Source of the DNA: an uncultured Fluviicola sp.
Lineage (GTDB): Bacteria; Bacteroidota; Bacteroidia; Flavobacteriales; Crocinitomicaceae
DNA length: 64,000 bases
Assembly (NCBI RefSeq): GCF_946478805.1
Contig: NZ_CAMLDC010000002.1
Span: forward strand, 124,001 to 188,000
Reading direction: 5' to 3'
Shown here: positions 54,824 to 64,000 of the stretch, one piece after another
How positions within the stretch are numbered: position 1 is the stretch's first letter
Layout of the letters: every line of letters starts with the position of its first letter
Made by a program: the position numbers and the translations under genes
The notes under the pieces: model-generated
Told to the model about the DNA's origin: nothing
What the model saw: only the letters and a program-made list of their open reading frames with translations
Database searches by the model: none

Positions 54824-54983
54824 AAACTCATTAAATGTTAATAAGTATCTCGAAACAGCATTTTTTCACCACTTTTTGTTAGTAAAAATCCTTTTACCCC
54901 TCTTTTTCGTAGCCATAAAAAAACTAATTTCGAAACTTGCATTTAGCACGCAAATTTCGTGCATAATTTAAAACTATGACAAG

Positions 54984-57551
54984 ATGGCAGATGGAGAAAA
55001 GATAATCCAGATTAACATCGAAGATGAAATGAAATCGGCGTACATCGATTATTCGATGTCAGTGATTGTATCTCGCGCACTTCCTGATGTGCGTGACGGA
55101 TTTAAACCGGTACACCGCCGTGTATTATATGGTATGCAGGATTTGGGGGTTTATTCCAATCGACCGCATAAAAAGTCAGCTCGTATTGTTGGTGAAGTAC
55201 TTGGTAAATATCACCCGCATGGTGACAGTTCCGTTTATGACACAATGGTCCGTATGGCACAATCCTGGTCTTTGCGCTACCCTTTGGTTGATGGACAAGG
55301 AAACTTTGGTTCTGTCGATGGAGATAGCCCGGCAGCAATGCGTTATACGGAAGCCCGTTTGCGCAAGATTGCAGAAGAGATGCTTGATGATCTGGACAAG
55401 GAAACGGTTGATTTCGCTCCGAACTTTGATGATTCCCTGGAAGAACCGACCGTATTACCATCCAAGATACCTAACTTATTGGTAAATGGGGCTAGTGGTA
55501 TTGCTGTAGGTATGGCTACCAACATGGCACCTCATAATTTAGGTGAAGTTGTTGATGCTATTATTGCTTATGTTGATAACAATGACCTGGAAGATGATGA
55601 GCTGTTAAACTTTGTAAAAGCTCCTGATTTCCCAACCGGAGGTATCATTTACGGTGTGGATGGTGCACGCGAAGCCTTATTGACAGGTCGTGGTCGTGTA
55701 ATCATTCGTGGTAAAGCAGAAATTGAGGAGTCCGGAGGACGTGAACAGATTATCGTTACAGAGATTCCTTACCAGGTGAATAAGGCAGAAATGATCAAGA
55801 AAACTGCTGAACTGGTAAATGACAAAAAGATCGAGGGTATTTCTGACATCCGTGACGAATCTGACAGAAACGGTATGCGTATCGTTTTCGAACTGAAGCG
55901 TGATGCCATTCCAAATGTTGTTTTAAATAAGTTATATAAGTACACTGCTCTTCAAGGTTCATTTTCCATCAACAATATTTGTTTGGTTGACGGAAGACCT
56001 CGTCTATTGAACCTGAGAGAAATGATTGCTGAGTTTGTGAAATTCAGACATGAAGTAGTCATCCGCAGAACGAAATATGAATTGCGTAAAGCTGAAGAGC
56101 GTGCGCATATCCTGGAAGGGTTAATCATTGCTTCAGACAATATCGATGAAGTAATTGCTATTATCCGTTCATCAAAAAGTCCGGAAGAAGCACGTGAGCG
56201 TTTGATAGAGCGTTTTTCTCTATCTGACATTCAATCACGCGCAATCGTCGAAATGCGTTTGCGTCAATTGACCGGACTGGAGCAAGATAAATTACGTGGT
56301 GAATATGCTGATTTGATGGCTTTCATTACCGATTTGAAAGATATTTTGGCTCGTGAAGAACGCAGAATGCAGATTATCAAGGATGAATTGATTGATGTTC
56401 GTACAAAATATGGCGATGCACGTCGTTCAAGAATCGAATACTCCGCTTCAGAAATGAAGATCGAGGATTTGATCCCGGATGAAGAAGTGGTGATCACGAT
56501 TTCACATGCAGGTTATATTAAACGTACAAACCTGGATGAATTCAAGGTTCAGAGTCGTGGTGGAATGGGATCGAAAGGATCCACTACACGCGACAAGGAT
56601 TTCTTGGAGCACTTGTTTGTAGCTACAAATCACAACTACTTATTGATCTTCACCGAAAAAGGCCGTTGTTTCTGGATGCGTGTGTTTGAAGTTCCTGAAG
56701 GAAACAAGACTGCAAAAGGAAGAGCAATCCAAAACTTGTTGAACATTGAACAGGACGATAAGATCAAGGCTTATGTAAAAGTCAAAGATCTGACGGATAA
56801 AGAATACGTTGAAAATAATTTCATCGTGATGTGTACCAAACAAGGTATCATCAAAAAAACTTCACTGGAAGCTTATTCCCGTCCAAGAGCCAATGGTATT
56901 AATGCCATTACGATTCGTGAAAATGACGAATTGTTGGAAGCACGATTAACCGACGGGACGAATGAAATGGTCTTAGCAACTAAAGCAGGCCGTGCAATTC
57001 GTTTCAATGAAGCGAAAGTTCGCCCGATGGGAAGAAATGCTTCAGGTGTACGTGCCGTAACACTTCAAAATGATACGGACGAGGTAGTCGGAATGATCTG
57101 CGTGAAAGATAATGCTGAAACGATCATGGTTGTTTCCGAAAAAGGTTATGGAAAACGTTCATTCCTGAATGATCCTGAAGATGGTGAACCGGTTTACCGT
57201 ATCACGAACCGTGGAGGAAAAGGTGTTAAGACCATTAACATTACGGATAAAACAGGACCTCTTTTGGCAATCAAAACGGTTGCTGATGAAGATGATTTGA
57301 TGATTATCACGAAAGCCGGTGTTACAATCCGCATGCATATCGACGGGATCCGTGTGATGGGAAGAGCTGCTCAAGGAGTTCGTTTGATCAACCTGAAAGG
57401 ATCAGCTGCAATTGCTGCTGTAGCCAGAGTTCCACGTTCTGACGAAGACGAAGCAGAATACGATGAGGACGGAACAATCATTGAAAAACCGGTAGATGAC
57501 ACAACAGAAGAATCTGCTGACGAATCAAACGAAACAAATTCTGAGGAATAA
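54984..57551 (+). CDS. gyrA: DNA gyrase subunit A
   Basis: GyrA, 855 residues; breakage-reunion subunit of gyrase. Seen: [17 protein letters not shown] at the start, active-site Tyr in AMRYTEARL (about 121), and the quinolone region [17 protein letters not shown], in which the Ser and Asp equivalent to E. coli S83 and D87 are the sensitive residues. In the C-terminal pinwheel the GyrA box reads QSRGGMG rather than QRRGGKG. The tail after about 800 is acidic ([11 protein letters not shown]). Transcribed alone; the next gene starts 82 bases later. Confidence 0.96.
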   Translation: MADGEKIIQINIEDEMKSAYIDYSMSVIVSRALPDVRDGFKPVHRRVLYGMQDLGVYSNRPHKKSARIVGEVLGKYHPHGDSSVYDTMVRMAQSWSLRYPLVDGQGNFGSVDGDSPAAMRYTEARLRKIAEEMLDDLDKETVDFAPNFDDSLEEPTVLPSKIPNLLVNGASGIAVGMATNMAPHNLGEVVDAIIAYVDNNDLEDDELLNFVKAPDFPTGGIIYGVDGAREALLTGRGRVIIRGKAEIEESGGREQIIVTEIPYQVNKAEMIKKTAELVNDKKIEGISDIRDESDRNGMRIVFELKRDAIPNVVLNKLYKYTALQGSFSINNICLVDGRPRLLNLREMIAEFVKFRHEVVIRRTKYELRKAEERAHILEGLIIASDNIDEVIAIIRSSKSPEEARERLIERFSLSDIQSRAIVEMRLRQLTGLEQDKLRGEYADLMAFITDLKDILAREERRMQIIKDELIDVRTKYGDARRSRIEYSASEMKIEDLIPDEEVVITISHAGYIKRTNLDEFKVQSRGGMGSKGSTTRDKDFLEHLFVATNHNYLLIFTEKGRCFWMRVFEVPEGNKTAKGRAIQNLLNIEQDDKIKAYVKVKDLTDKEYVENNFIVMCTKQGIIKKTSLEAYSRPRANGINAITIRENDELLEARLTDGTNEMVLATKAGRAIRFNEAKVRPMGRNASGVRAVTLQNDTDEVVGMICVKDNAETIMVVSEKGYGKRSFLNDPEDGEPVYRITNRGGKGVKTINITDKTGPLLAIKTVADEDDLMIITKAGVTIRMHIDGIRVMGRAAQGVRLINLKGSAAIAAVARVPRSDEDEAEYDEDGTIIEKPVDDTTEESADESNETNSEE

Positions 57552-57633
57552 ATATGGAAAACGGTTTTTGTTTGCATCTTAAGGTCAGAATTGGCATAAA
57601 AGTTGGAAACAAAATCACAGCAAATAAATAATT

Positions 57634-58743
57634 ATGAACTATTTGAACATTACTAAAGGAGCATTACTAGCAGGAATCATATTGGTTTCGTCACTTTCTT
57701 TTGCTCAAAAAAAGGTTGAAACCGATGCGGCTTTAGCTTTCCAGAACTATGAGAAGGCGCAGATGGCCGGGGACATGGTGGAAATGAAAAAGCAATTGTT
57801 AAAAGCAAAAGAATCCGTTGATTTGGCTGCTGCTAATGTTGAAACGGAAAAAAGTCCGAAAACCTTATTTCTGAAAGGTGAAATCTACACTTCCATGCTC
57901 ATGATGAAGATGCTTGGAGATGCCGAATTCAATAAAAACGTTCCGGAAAACGCAAAGGAAATTTCCGTCAAAGCATATAAAGATGCATACGACATTTCCA
58001 ATAAGTACGATTCGGACATCGAAAATAGTGTGAACACAATCAAGCAGATGCTTTACACAGCCGGATCTGCAGCATTTGACGCTAAAAAGTACAAAGAAGC
58101 TATGATGTCTTTTGCAACTGTAAACGATTACACCAATGTATTGAACCAGTTGGATACCACAGCTATTTACTACGCTGCTATTGCTGCTGAAAATGACACC
58201 AATTGGGTTCAGGCTGCAGAGTACTATAAAAGAGCTGCTGATGCAAACTACAAACCGGATATTATTTATCGTTCTACTGCAATGGCTTACATCAAAGCGG
58301 GTCAAAATGATAAAGCTATAGCCTTTTTGAAACAAGCAATTGCAAAATCTCCAAAGGACAAACATTTGTACTTTGCTTTGGGTACTATTGCAATGGAAAT
58401 GAATGATGACCCAACGGTCTTGGAAAACTTGAATAAGGCTGTGGAAATTGATCCTACTTATGGAGACGCTTACTACAACTTAGGTAGTTATTTCTCCGGA
58501 AAAGGATTGGAATTACGTCAAAAAGCCAGTGACTTACCTCCAAATGCGAAAAAAGAATCAGACGAATTACTTGCAAAAAGTTTGGAGTTCTATGGTTTGG
58601 CAATGGATCCTTTGGAAAAGTATGTTGCGATCAATCCAAAAGACGTCGATGTTTTGAACAGCTTAACGAAAATTGCACGAGCACTTAAAAACACGGAAAA
58701 AGAAGCAAAATACAAGCAAATGCTTGAAGCTGCAAGGAAATAA
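57634..58743 (+). CDS. Exported TPR-repeat protein
   Basis: A 369-residue protein with signal peptide MNYLNITKGALLAGIILVSS LSFAQ (split for length). The mature part is TPR helices, clearest at DKAIAFLKQAIAKSPKDKHL and VLENLNKAVEIDPTYGDAYY. Periplasmic or outer-membrane scaffolding is likely, and a specific role is not deducible. Followed by a strong terminator at 58761-58800. Confidence 0.85.
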   Translation: MNYLNITKGALLAGIILVSSLSFAQKKVETDAALAFQNYEKAQMAGDMVEMKKQLLKAKESVDLAAANVETEKSPKTLFLKGEIYTSMLMMKMLGDAEFNKNVPENAKEISVKAYKDAYDISNKYDSDIENSVNTIKQMLYTAGSAAFDAKKYKEAMMSFATVNDYTNVLNQLDTTAIYYAAIAAENDTNWVQAAEYYKRAADANYKPDIIYRSTAMAYIKAGQNDKAIAFLKQAIAKSPKDKHLYFALGTIAMEMNDDPTVLENLNKAVEIDPTYGDAYYNLGSYFSGKGLELRQKASDLPPNAKKESDELLAKSLEFYGLAMDPLEKYVAINPKDVDVLNSLTKIARALKNTEKEAKYKQMLEAARK

Positions 58744-58760
58744 GGAATTGCATCAATGAA

Positions 58761-58800
58761 TTAAAAAAGGCTTTCATCTTTGGATGAAAGCCTTTTTTAA
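58761..58800 (+). terminator. Rho-independent terminator after the TPR gene
   Basis: Perfect 18-base arms TTAAAAAAGGCTTTCATC / GATGAAAGCCTTTTTTAA around a TTTG loop. Confidence 0.93.
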
Positions 58801-58974
58801 TTCTGCACACCAGACACACTACCTAATTCGCCAATTTGCCATTTTGCTTGTTTGCCAAATAGCGAACCGTTACGATGGTATCTTTTCTGAGTTTAGCCCC
58901 ATCCAATTGGTAACCTAAATTTAAAATCCCATTTATTATTTAATCCTTATCTTAGCCACCCCGAATAAAATTGT

Positions 58975-59769
58975 ATGAAAAATATAGTAATCCTTATTTG
59001 TTTATTGATTGGTTCAAACTCTTTTGCGCAACTAAGTGCAGTAAGAGGAAAAACATCCTACAATTTTTGGTTGAATCTTCCTGATTCAAGTATTTTGGCG
59101 AACAATCCTCCTGTCCTTATTTTCTTACATGGAAAAAGTTTAAGTGGAACAGATTTGAATCGTGTAAAAAAATACGGGGTAATCCACGAAATTGAAAAAG
59201 GACGGAAGGTTCCGGCAATAGTCATAGCGCCCCAAGTAGCGTCAGGATCCTGGAATCCGGACAAAGTATTGGAAGTACTGGAATACATCCAGAAATTGTA
59301 TAAGACTGATACCAACCGGGTATATGTTTGCGGAATGAGCCTCGGCGGTTACGGAACAATGCATTTCGTAGGAAAACATGCAGATAAAATTACAGCAGGC
59401 GTAGCGCTTTGTGGAGGTGGAAATCCAAAAGACGCCTGTAACCTGGCTAGTATCCCAATGTGGATCCAACACGGAAACAGGGATGAAGCTGTTCCTGTGG
59501 GGCAATCCAGAGAAATGGTGACTGCTATAAAAAATTGTAACAACGGAAAAAATCTGATCTACACAGAAATCATCGGTGCGAATCACGGAGCTTTGGAACG
59601 AATCTTTCGTGGAGATGACATGTATAACTGGTTATTTGCCCAGGTCCGTACAGCTGCCGGTGAAGTTGTCATGAAACCGCTTCCTCAGAAAACAGAAGTC
59701 AATACCACAGCAGAACCTGTCCAGGAAAAAACACCGGAAAAGAAAACGACCGGAATGGGAAGTAACTAA
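58975..59769 (+). CDS. Exported alpha/beta-hydrolase esterase
   Basis: A 264-residue exported hydrolase with signal peptide MKNIVILICLLIGSNSFAQ. It is of the phospholipase/carboxylesterase type. Catalytic triad candidates: Ser in GMSLGGYGT, Asp in GNRDEAVP, His in GANHGALERIF; oxyanion loop at LIFLHGKSLSG. The last 40 residues are a Thr/Lys/Pro-rich tail of unknown role. Substrate unknown; feruloyl-esterase-like enzymes share this plan. The inverted-repeat element begins at its stop. Confidence 0.85.
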   Translation: MKNIVILICLLIGSNSFAQLSAVRGKTSYNFWLNLPDSSILANNPPVLIFLHGKSLSGTDLNRVKKYGVIHEIEKGRKVPAIVIAPQVASGSWNPDKVLEVLEYIQKLYKTDTNRVYVCGMSLGGYGTMHFVGKHADKITAGVALCGGGNPKDACNLASIPMWIQHGNRDEAVPVGQSREMVTAIKNCNNGKNLIYTEIIGANHGALERIFRGDDMYNWLFAQVRTAAGEVVMKPLPQKTEVNTTAEPVQEKTPEKKTTGMGSN

Positions 59770-59852
59770 AGGAATTGAAAATGTAGAATGAACAATTGAA
59801 AAGTTTTTGAAGTTTCGACTCTTTTCAATTTTAAATTGTCAATTCTGCATTG
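59770..59852. repeat. Long inverted-repeat element, copy 4
   Basis: Between convergent genes: ATGTAGAATGAACAATTGAAAAG-like left arm (read in two pieces: ATGTAGAATGAAC, AATTGAAAAG) and right arm CTTTTCAATTTTAAATTG. Starts directly after the esterase TAA. Confidence 0.65.
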
Positions 59853-59854
59853 AT

Positions 59855-61168
59855 CTACTTGAAATGGATTGTCGAGTATTTGAAGCTGATAATCATTTCA
59901 TGAAATTGTTTGATAAAGTCCTGCCCCAGGTTTCCATCAAAATCCGAATCGACTTGACCAACATCCTCCTTTCTTACCTGAAGATTTTTTAAAGTGACAG
60001 TTGAGGCACCAACGGAAAGTGTCACTTTCGGTAACAAATAACCTTCAAATTCGACCATTCCTCCAGCTCCACCCGATTTCAAGGTTTGTTTTTTTCCTTT
60101 TTTCTCCACCCGTTTTTTATACTTGGAATAATAGGAACTATTCAAGGATGTTTCTGCGGCTCCCGTATCAAACGAAAACTGTAAAGTATCCCGTTCCTGG
60201 ATCACTTGAACAACCGGAACAAAACCATTCAAAATCATATTGCTTTTCGTATACACTTCCGGGATTTTGGGGATAACCAACCGGTCATCTTTTGTAATAT
60301 GTATCTCATCCAGGTTACGGATCACCGGGAAACCGATAATTCCCTGAATGGAGTAATTCACTTCTGAAAAAGTGAGATCCTTGTCATCAAAAACAAGAAA
60401 AACCACATTTTCACATTTCACAACCGGTTCAGACCCTTTGGGATCTCCGATCATCAGTACCTTCACAACTGCCAAGTCACTTTTCACTTTGGCACCGGTG
60501 ATTGCCGATACATCAAATTGGATCGGAATGATCTCACATCCCATTTCCAATGCTACGGATCTTTGGATTACTGAAAAATTGGCTCCGGTATCGAATATAA
60601 AGTTGTTCGTTTTCCCGGATACGGTGACAGGTACATTTGCCAATTTGGCAATGTCACGTGATAACTGAATTGTCACATCTGCCGGACGGCTAATCAGTTG
60701 TTTATCCGAATTTTCCAAAGCTTTCCAGATGCTTCCTGTATTGGATAGATCTTCCAGCTCCTCTTCCGTGCAAACATGTTTGAAATTGTCAATGATATAT
60801 TGGTTTGTCTGATAAGCATTCTTGTATTCGAAGAGATTGACCAGGTTCAATTGCTTGACCATCAGGATTTCCTTAAAAAGTGAATCATTATTCATCGATC
60901 CTGCACCTTCCAAGAAAACTTCTATTGCTTCATTTGATTCCCTGAAGTTGGAAAATGCATTTTCAACCAAACTCCAATAATAGAAATAAACCTCTTTATC
61001 AATCCTGGATTTATTGGCAATCAATAACTTCTTTACCTCGAAAAAATTTTTCTTTTGAGAAAGGAAACTTAATTCAGAATAGAATTTTTCTTCGTCAAAA
61101 GAATGGTCTTTCTGGGAATAAGAAAAGACACTAAACAAGCAAAACAGGACAACAAACAGTTTTTTCAT
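59855..61168 (-). CDS. Aspartyl protease-family protein with two DTG motifs
   Basis: A 437-residue exported protein. Signal peptide MKKLFVVLFCLFSVFSYSQ, then helices (about 25-150), then two retropepsin-like parts, one with FIFDTGANFSVI (about 193) and one with FSFDTGAAETSL (about 333). Each DTG is followed by Ala, as in bacterial retropepsin-like proteins. Two motifs in one chain permit an intramolecular pseudodimer, unlike the single-motif dimers. Whether it is active is not shown. Transcribed alone, convergent with the esterase. Confidence 0.8.
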   Translation of the reverse strand: MKKLFVVLFCLFSVFSYSQKDHSFDEEKFYSELSFLSQKKNFFEVKKLLIANKSRIDKEVYFYYWSLVENAFSNFRESNEAIEVFLEGAGSMNNDSLFKEILMVKQLNLVNLFEYKNAYQTNQYIIDNFKHVCTEEELEDLSNTGSIWKALENSDKQLISRPADVTIQLSRDIAKLANVPVTVSGKTNNFIFDTGANFSVIQRSVALEMGCEIIPIQFDVSAITGAKVKSDLAVVKVLMIGDPKGSEPVVKCENVVFLVFDDKDLTFSEVNYSIQGIIGFPVIRNLDEIHITKDDRLVIPKIPEVYTKSNMILNGFVPVVQVIQERDTLQFSFDTGAAETSLNSSYYSKYKKRVEKKGKKQTLKSGGAGGMVEFEGYLLPKVTLSVGASTVTLKNLQVRKEDVGQVDSDFDGNLGQDFIKQFHEMIISFKYSTIHFK

Positions 61169-61278
61169 AAAGACAAAATGTGGTATGAAGATAAAGAAAT
61201 CATGGATAATAAAGTGCTTCTCAATTTCGAATACCCAGCAACTATATCCGGCTCTTATCGATCAGCGTGGCAGATTTC

Positions 61279-62403
61279 TTACTTTAATTCAGACCACTTC
61301 TTTTGGACAATCTTCTTAAATTCCTCTTTTTTAAATGCGCGTTCATTGATTCCATCGTATTCCTTCACGCTGTTTCCATTCCACAGGTAAAAGACTCCGG
61401 GAGTATCTTTTGTTCCTCCCAAAACAGTCCAGAATGAACCGACATCCAGAATTTTGAATTGATATTTCTTTCCGGCAAAGGCAAAGAAGTCCGGGATCAA
61501 TTCCGTTTCTTCATCCATAAATACAATCTTAAGCTCAGGGAAGTTCGCATCTTTTGAAGCCAGATCAGTCAGCGCTTTCGCCGTTTCTTTACAATGGTCG
61601 CAACCAGGCGCGAAGAAACAGATAATTTTTCTTCCTTTATCAATATCTCCGAACTGAGAAGCAAATCCTGATTTTCTTTGTTTCGGTTCATCAATTGACT
61701 TTTCTTCTTTAGATTGCTCCACATTGTGGTCTTTTTCCAGCTCCTTCGTATCAATAGCAGTCGAGGTTTTCTTGTCTTCTTGTTTTTTTGAAGGAATCGA
61801 TTCCTCTGCTTTCAGAATTTTCTCATTAGTTTCTTCAGATTCATCCATTCTCATTTCCTGCATCATTTCTTCTACCAATTGGTCATTCGATTTGCGTTGC
61901 ATCGGTCCAACTAAAAATACTGCGAGGATCGAAGCGAATGTAATAGCCAAAACGAACGAAAAATTCAAACGGTCGCTTTCTTTGGACGTCTTATTGTAAA
62001 GTATCACCAATAATCCCATTCCTATGATATTTTTGATCAATGCCTGAACTGGAGTCATTGGCAATAAAGAACCAAAACAACCACAGTTACCGCTATTGCC
62101 GGAAGATGCAATCTCATAGCTCAAATGAATACTGAAAATCAACAACATTAAAAATGACATCGGGATCACCAATCGCTTGAAGTAATTTCTTTGCAGTAAC
62201 AGAATTCCCAAAGCCAACTCGCAACCGATCAGTATACGGGAGAAATAAGCTGCACTCGTTTCAGAAAAACCCATTGGGATCAACTGCTTCACTTCAAATG
62301 TGGGAAGTGCTAAATTTGGAGAAGGATACAATTTTGCCACTGCGGAAAGCAGGAACATAAATGCCATGATTCCTTTTATAATCAGTGGAAGCTGTTTATT
62401 CAT
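61279..62403 (-). CDS. MauE/DoxX-type membrane protein fused to thioredoxin domain
   Basis: A 374-residue protein: four helices at the N-terminus (about 1-145) with the MauE-type NCGCFGSLLP loop, a variable lysine/glutamate-rich linker (about 175-245) and a C-terminal thioredoxin-like domain with ICFFAPGCDHCKETA (active CDHC). Its likely role is disulfide/thiol electron transfer across the membrane. ATG 62403 (MNKQLP) is preferred because GGAAG lies eight bases upstream; ATG 62436 would add 11 residues. Confidence 0.84.
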   Translation of the reverse strand: MNKQLPLIIKGIMAFMFLLSAVAKLYPSPNLALPTFEVKQLIPMGFSETSAAYFSRILIGCELALGILLLQRNYFKRLVIPMSFLMLLIFSIHLSYEIASSGNSGNCGCFGSLLPMTPVQALIKNIIGMGLLVILYNKTSKESDRLNFSFVLAITFASILAVFLVGPMQRKSNDQLVEEMMQEMRMDESEETNEKILKAEESIPSKKQEDKKTSTAIDTKELEKDHNVEQSKEEKSIDEPKQRKSGFASQFGDIDKGRKIICFFAPGCDHCKETAKALTDLASKDANFPELKIVFMDEETELIPDFFAFAGKKYQFKILDVGSFWTVLGGTKDTPGVFYLWNGNSVKEYDGINERAFKKEEFKKIVQKKWSELK

Positions 62404-62453
62404 AAAACTTCCATTTCCCAAGCCGGTAGTTGTCATAACGCGATTTTATGCAT

Positions 62454-62461
62454 CTAAAATA
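62454..62461 (-). promoter_or_regulatory. Weak -7 element before the MauE-thioredoxin gene
   Basis: TATTTTAG on the minus strand (consensus TAnnTTTG with one mismatch), placing TSS about 62447, upstream of both candidate ATGs. Confidence 0.3.
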
Positions 62462-62516
62462 ATAGAAAGATGCGGGCTAAGTTTCCTTTTTAGTAAAAGC
62501 TTAACAAATTAAGCTC

Positions 62517-63467
62517 CTAAACGCGATTGATAATATAATCCCCGAACCAGGATTTTTGATCCGTAAAACAATGTTGAACAGACAATGGAGATTTGTCAAT
62601 AATCTTATCCAGGATCAAATCGTTGTATTTCCGGGAGATTTCAGTATGAATCCGTTCATTCTCTTCAAAGACAAATTGTTCATGAATCGACTCGATAGTG
62701 ACTACCTGCTTCTTTGTGCTTTTTAGAAAACTTTTGGCAATCCCTTCGGATTCATGGTATTCCGGATCATGGACAAAAGCATTCAAGTCAAAATCGGCAT
62801 GTAATTCGCGATTCATTCGTTCCAACAAGTTCAGATTGAAATCACGTGTAATTCCAGCAACATCATTATAAGCAGGAAGGACAACTTCCTTTTCCTTGAT
62901 CAGATCCACTCCCAAGACAATTTTGTCCCCCTTATTCAAATTACCGCTCAATGATGCAATGAACAATTTGGCTTGTTCATCCGACATGTTTCCAATATTG
63001 GAACCCAAAAACAAAATGATCTTTCTATTGGGAGATTTTTTCAGGTCGTTCAGCATTTGGAAATAATCTCCATGCAGGCTATTAATTGCCAGTTCAGGAA
63101 TTTCCTCTTTCATTCGATGTTCCAATCCAATCAACGCATTGGAGGAAATGTCAATCGGAATATATTTAAATGTCACCCGCGAGCGAATCAGTTCAAATAG
63201 CAGGTGAATGGTTTTTGTACCATCTCCGGCACCTAATTCCACTACTTCTATTTCCTCTCCTTTTTGAATATCAAAACTTGAAATAATGTCCTTGGATTGT
63301 TGCTGGAATATTTCCATTTCTGCACGGGTCAGATAATATTCCGGCATATTCATGATTTGCACGAATAATTCATCACCCCGTTTATCGTAAAAGTACTTTG
63401 AAGGAATTTGTTTGGGAGTTTGAGAAAGTCCAAACAACACATCTTGCTTAAATTGTTCTAATATCAT
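62517..63467 (-). CDS. egtD: EgtD, L-histidine N-alpha-methyltransferase
   Basis: A 316-residue SAM methyltransferase of the EgtD type: trimethylates histidine to hercynine in ergothioneine synthesis. Seen: VVELGAGDGTKTIHLLF (SAM motif), PIDISSNALIG, LFLGSNIGNMS and LGVDLIKEKEVVLPAYN-like segments. Length is normal (about 320). It directly follows egtB (one base gap), the classic EgtBD pair. Confidence 0.92.
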   Translation of the reverse strand: MILEQFKQDVLFGLSQTPKQIPSKYFYDKRGDELFVQIMNMPEYYLTRAEMEIFQQQSKDIISSFDIQKGEEIEVVELGAGDGTKTIHLLFELIRSRVTFKYIPIDISSNALIGLEHRMKEEIPELAINSLHGDYFQMLNDLKKSPNRKIILFLGSNIGNMSDEQAKLFIASLSGNLNKGDKIVLGVDLIKEKEVVLPAYNDVAGITRDFNLNLLERMNRELHADFDLNAFVHDPEYHESEGIAKSFLKSTKKQVVTIESIHEQFVFEENERIHTEISRKYNDLILDKIIDKSPLSVQHCFTDQKSWFGDYIINRV

Positions 63468-63468
63468 C

Positions 63469-64000
63469 TTACTTTGCTAATCTAATTCCTGAATACTGCC
63501 ATTGAAAATGTGGGTGGAAAAAGTTTCTGTAGGTTTTTCTGCTATGATTTGGGGCTGTTGCAACGGAAGCTCCGCGCAAAACCATTTGATTGATCATGAA
63601 TTTTCCGTTGTATTCGCCAACGGCCCCTTCAGCTGTTTTGAATCCGGGATAAGGTAAATAAGCGCTATTGGTCCACTCCCATCTAGTACCCCAATCCAAT
63701 GCATCGGAAGCTGCTTCCCATTCAAATTCGGTTGGTAAACGCAACCCTTTCCAGGTAGCGTAGGCTTGCGCTTCGTAATAAGAAACATGTCCCAGGATTG
63801 CATGGTGATCGACTTCTTTCAAGCCAGCAAGTGTGAAATAATGCCACTTTCCTTTAATCTTATGCCAGTAAAGCGGACTTGTAATACTGTTTTCATTCAA
63901 CCAGGACCAACCTTCGTCGAGCCAGCAGTCAAAACGTGAATAACCGCCGGCTTCTATGAACTCAATGTATTCTCCGTTGGTTACCAGGCTTTTGGATATT
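63469..64000 (-). CDS. egtB: EgtB-type sulfoxide synthase, 3' part
   Basis: C-terminal part of EgtB, the iron-dependent enzyme that joins hercynine and a thiol. The frame is open to the right edge of the window, so the N-terminal DinB-like half lies outside. Seen: formylglycine-generating-enzyme-like fold with TNGEYIEFIEAGGYSR, LPTEFEWEAAS, TRWEWTNSAYLPYPGF and the final YRNFFHPHFQWQYSGIRLA. A TTG at 63900 is not the start, since conserved sequence continues upstream. Whether the thiol is Cys or gamma-Glu-Cys cannot be read. Confidence 0.92.
   Translation of the reverse strand, partial: ISKSLVTNGEYIEFIEAGGYSRFDCWLDEGWSWLNENSITSPLYWHKIKGKWHYFTLAGLKEVDHHAILGHVSYYEAQAYATWKGLRLPTEFEWEAASDALDWGTRWEWTNSAYLPYPGFKTAEGAVGEYNGKFMINQMVLRGASVATAPNHSRKTYRNFFHPHFQWQYSGIRLAK

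Noticed and set aside
63469..63900. Separate 143-residue protein starting at 63900
   Set aside because: The 'start' is a TTG inside the EgtB frame, which continues with conserved EgtB sequence to the window edge.

Overview
This window looks like a chromosomal segment of a gliding-lineage Bacteroidetes (Flavobacteriia). The gene content suggests Crocinitomicaceae/Fluviicola, but no 16S rRNA is present to prove it. The evidence is: T9SS C-terminal sorting domains of type A (14229, 18708) and of type B/CHU_C (4104, 42544); a TonB receptor paired with a DUF4249 lipoprotein; HU-CCDC81/SPOR architecture; many secreted proteins ending their signal peptide in Q; and several promoters of the Bacteroidetes form TTG-N17..19-TAnnTTTG. 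The DNA is moderately AT-rich. Genes are dense on both strands. I saw no tRNA, rRNA, CRISPR array, insertion sequence or prophage.

Layout. 1-3993: end of ribD, an MBL hydrolase, an HU/SPOR envelope protein and gap. 4104-7342 (minus): a large type B T9SS-secreted protein and a small secreted partner. 7478-13453 (plus): a tightly spaced series in which the two halves of transketolase are separated by a secreted vWA protein, followed by an ECF sigma factor, a membrane-anchored anti-sigma candidate, a Spy-like periplasmic protein and a class III aminotransferase. 13548-17688: an unknown protein, a Kelch/T9SS protein and a FUSC-family membrane protein. 17720-18602: a second ECF sigma factor with a zinc-finger anti-sigma. 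18708-24236: a secreted thioredoxin-fold T9SS protein, then an overlapping run YHS - DoxX/beta-barrel fusion - DinB - NRDE/TANGO2 - ATP-grasp - LysE exporter. 24237-25218: a DUF559 endonuclease gene embedded in five REP-like palindromes, the most mobile-looking part of the window.

25219-30058 (minus): bioA-bioD, a small secreted protein and pheT. 30155-33480: TonB receptor and DUF4249 lipoprotein. 33614-35791: an O-acyltransferase and N-acyltransferase pair that resembles amino-acid-lipid (GlsA/GlsB) synthesis, plus DinB. 35894-38681 (minus): pyrR-pyrB-STAS-RNase Z. 39012-40834 (minus): a cysteine-rich 46-residue protein, a beta-barrel, a GDPD lipoprotein and a SUI1-like factor. 41017-48115 (minus): HDAC-like deacetylase, SiaB-like kinase, a 1673-residue adhesin with eleven repeats, and a YkgJ protein. 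48180-58743: a flavoprotein disulfide reductase homologue without the redox cysteines, folD, unknown proteins, clpC, gyrA and a TPR protein. 58975-64000: an esterase, a two-DTG aspartyl protease, a MauE/DoxX-thioredoxin fusion, then egtD and the 3' end of egtB.

The strongest candidates for something new are the DUF559/REP-like unit at 24440-25212, the YHS-to-LysE overlapping operon (with its inner-membrane/outer-membrane fusion protein), and the family of long inverted-repeat elements that begin directly after stop codons at four places (13454, 33481, 35792, 59770).
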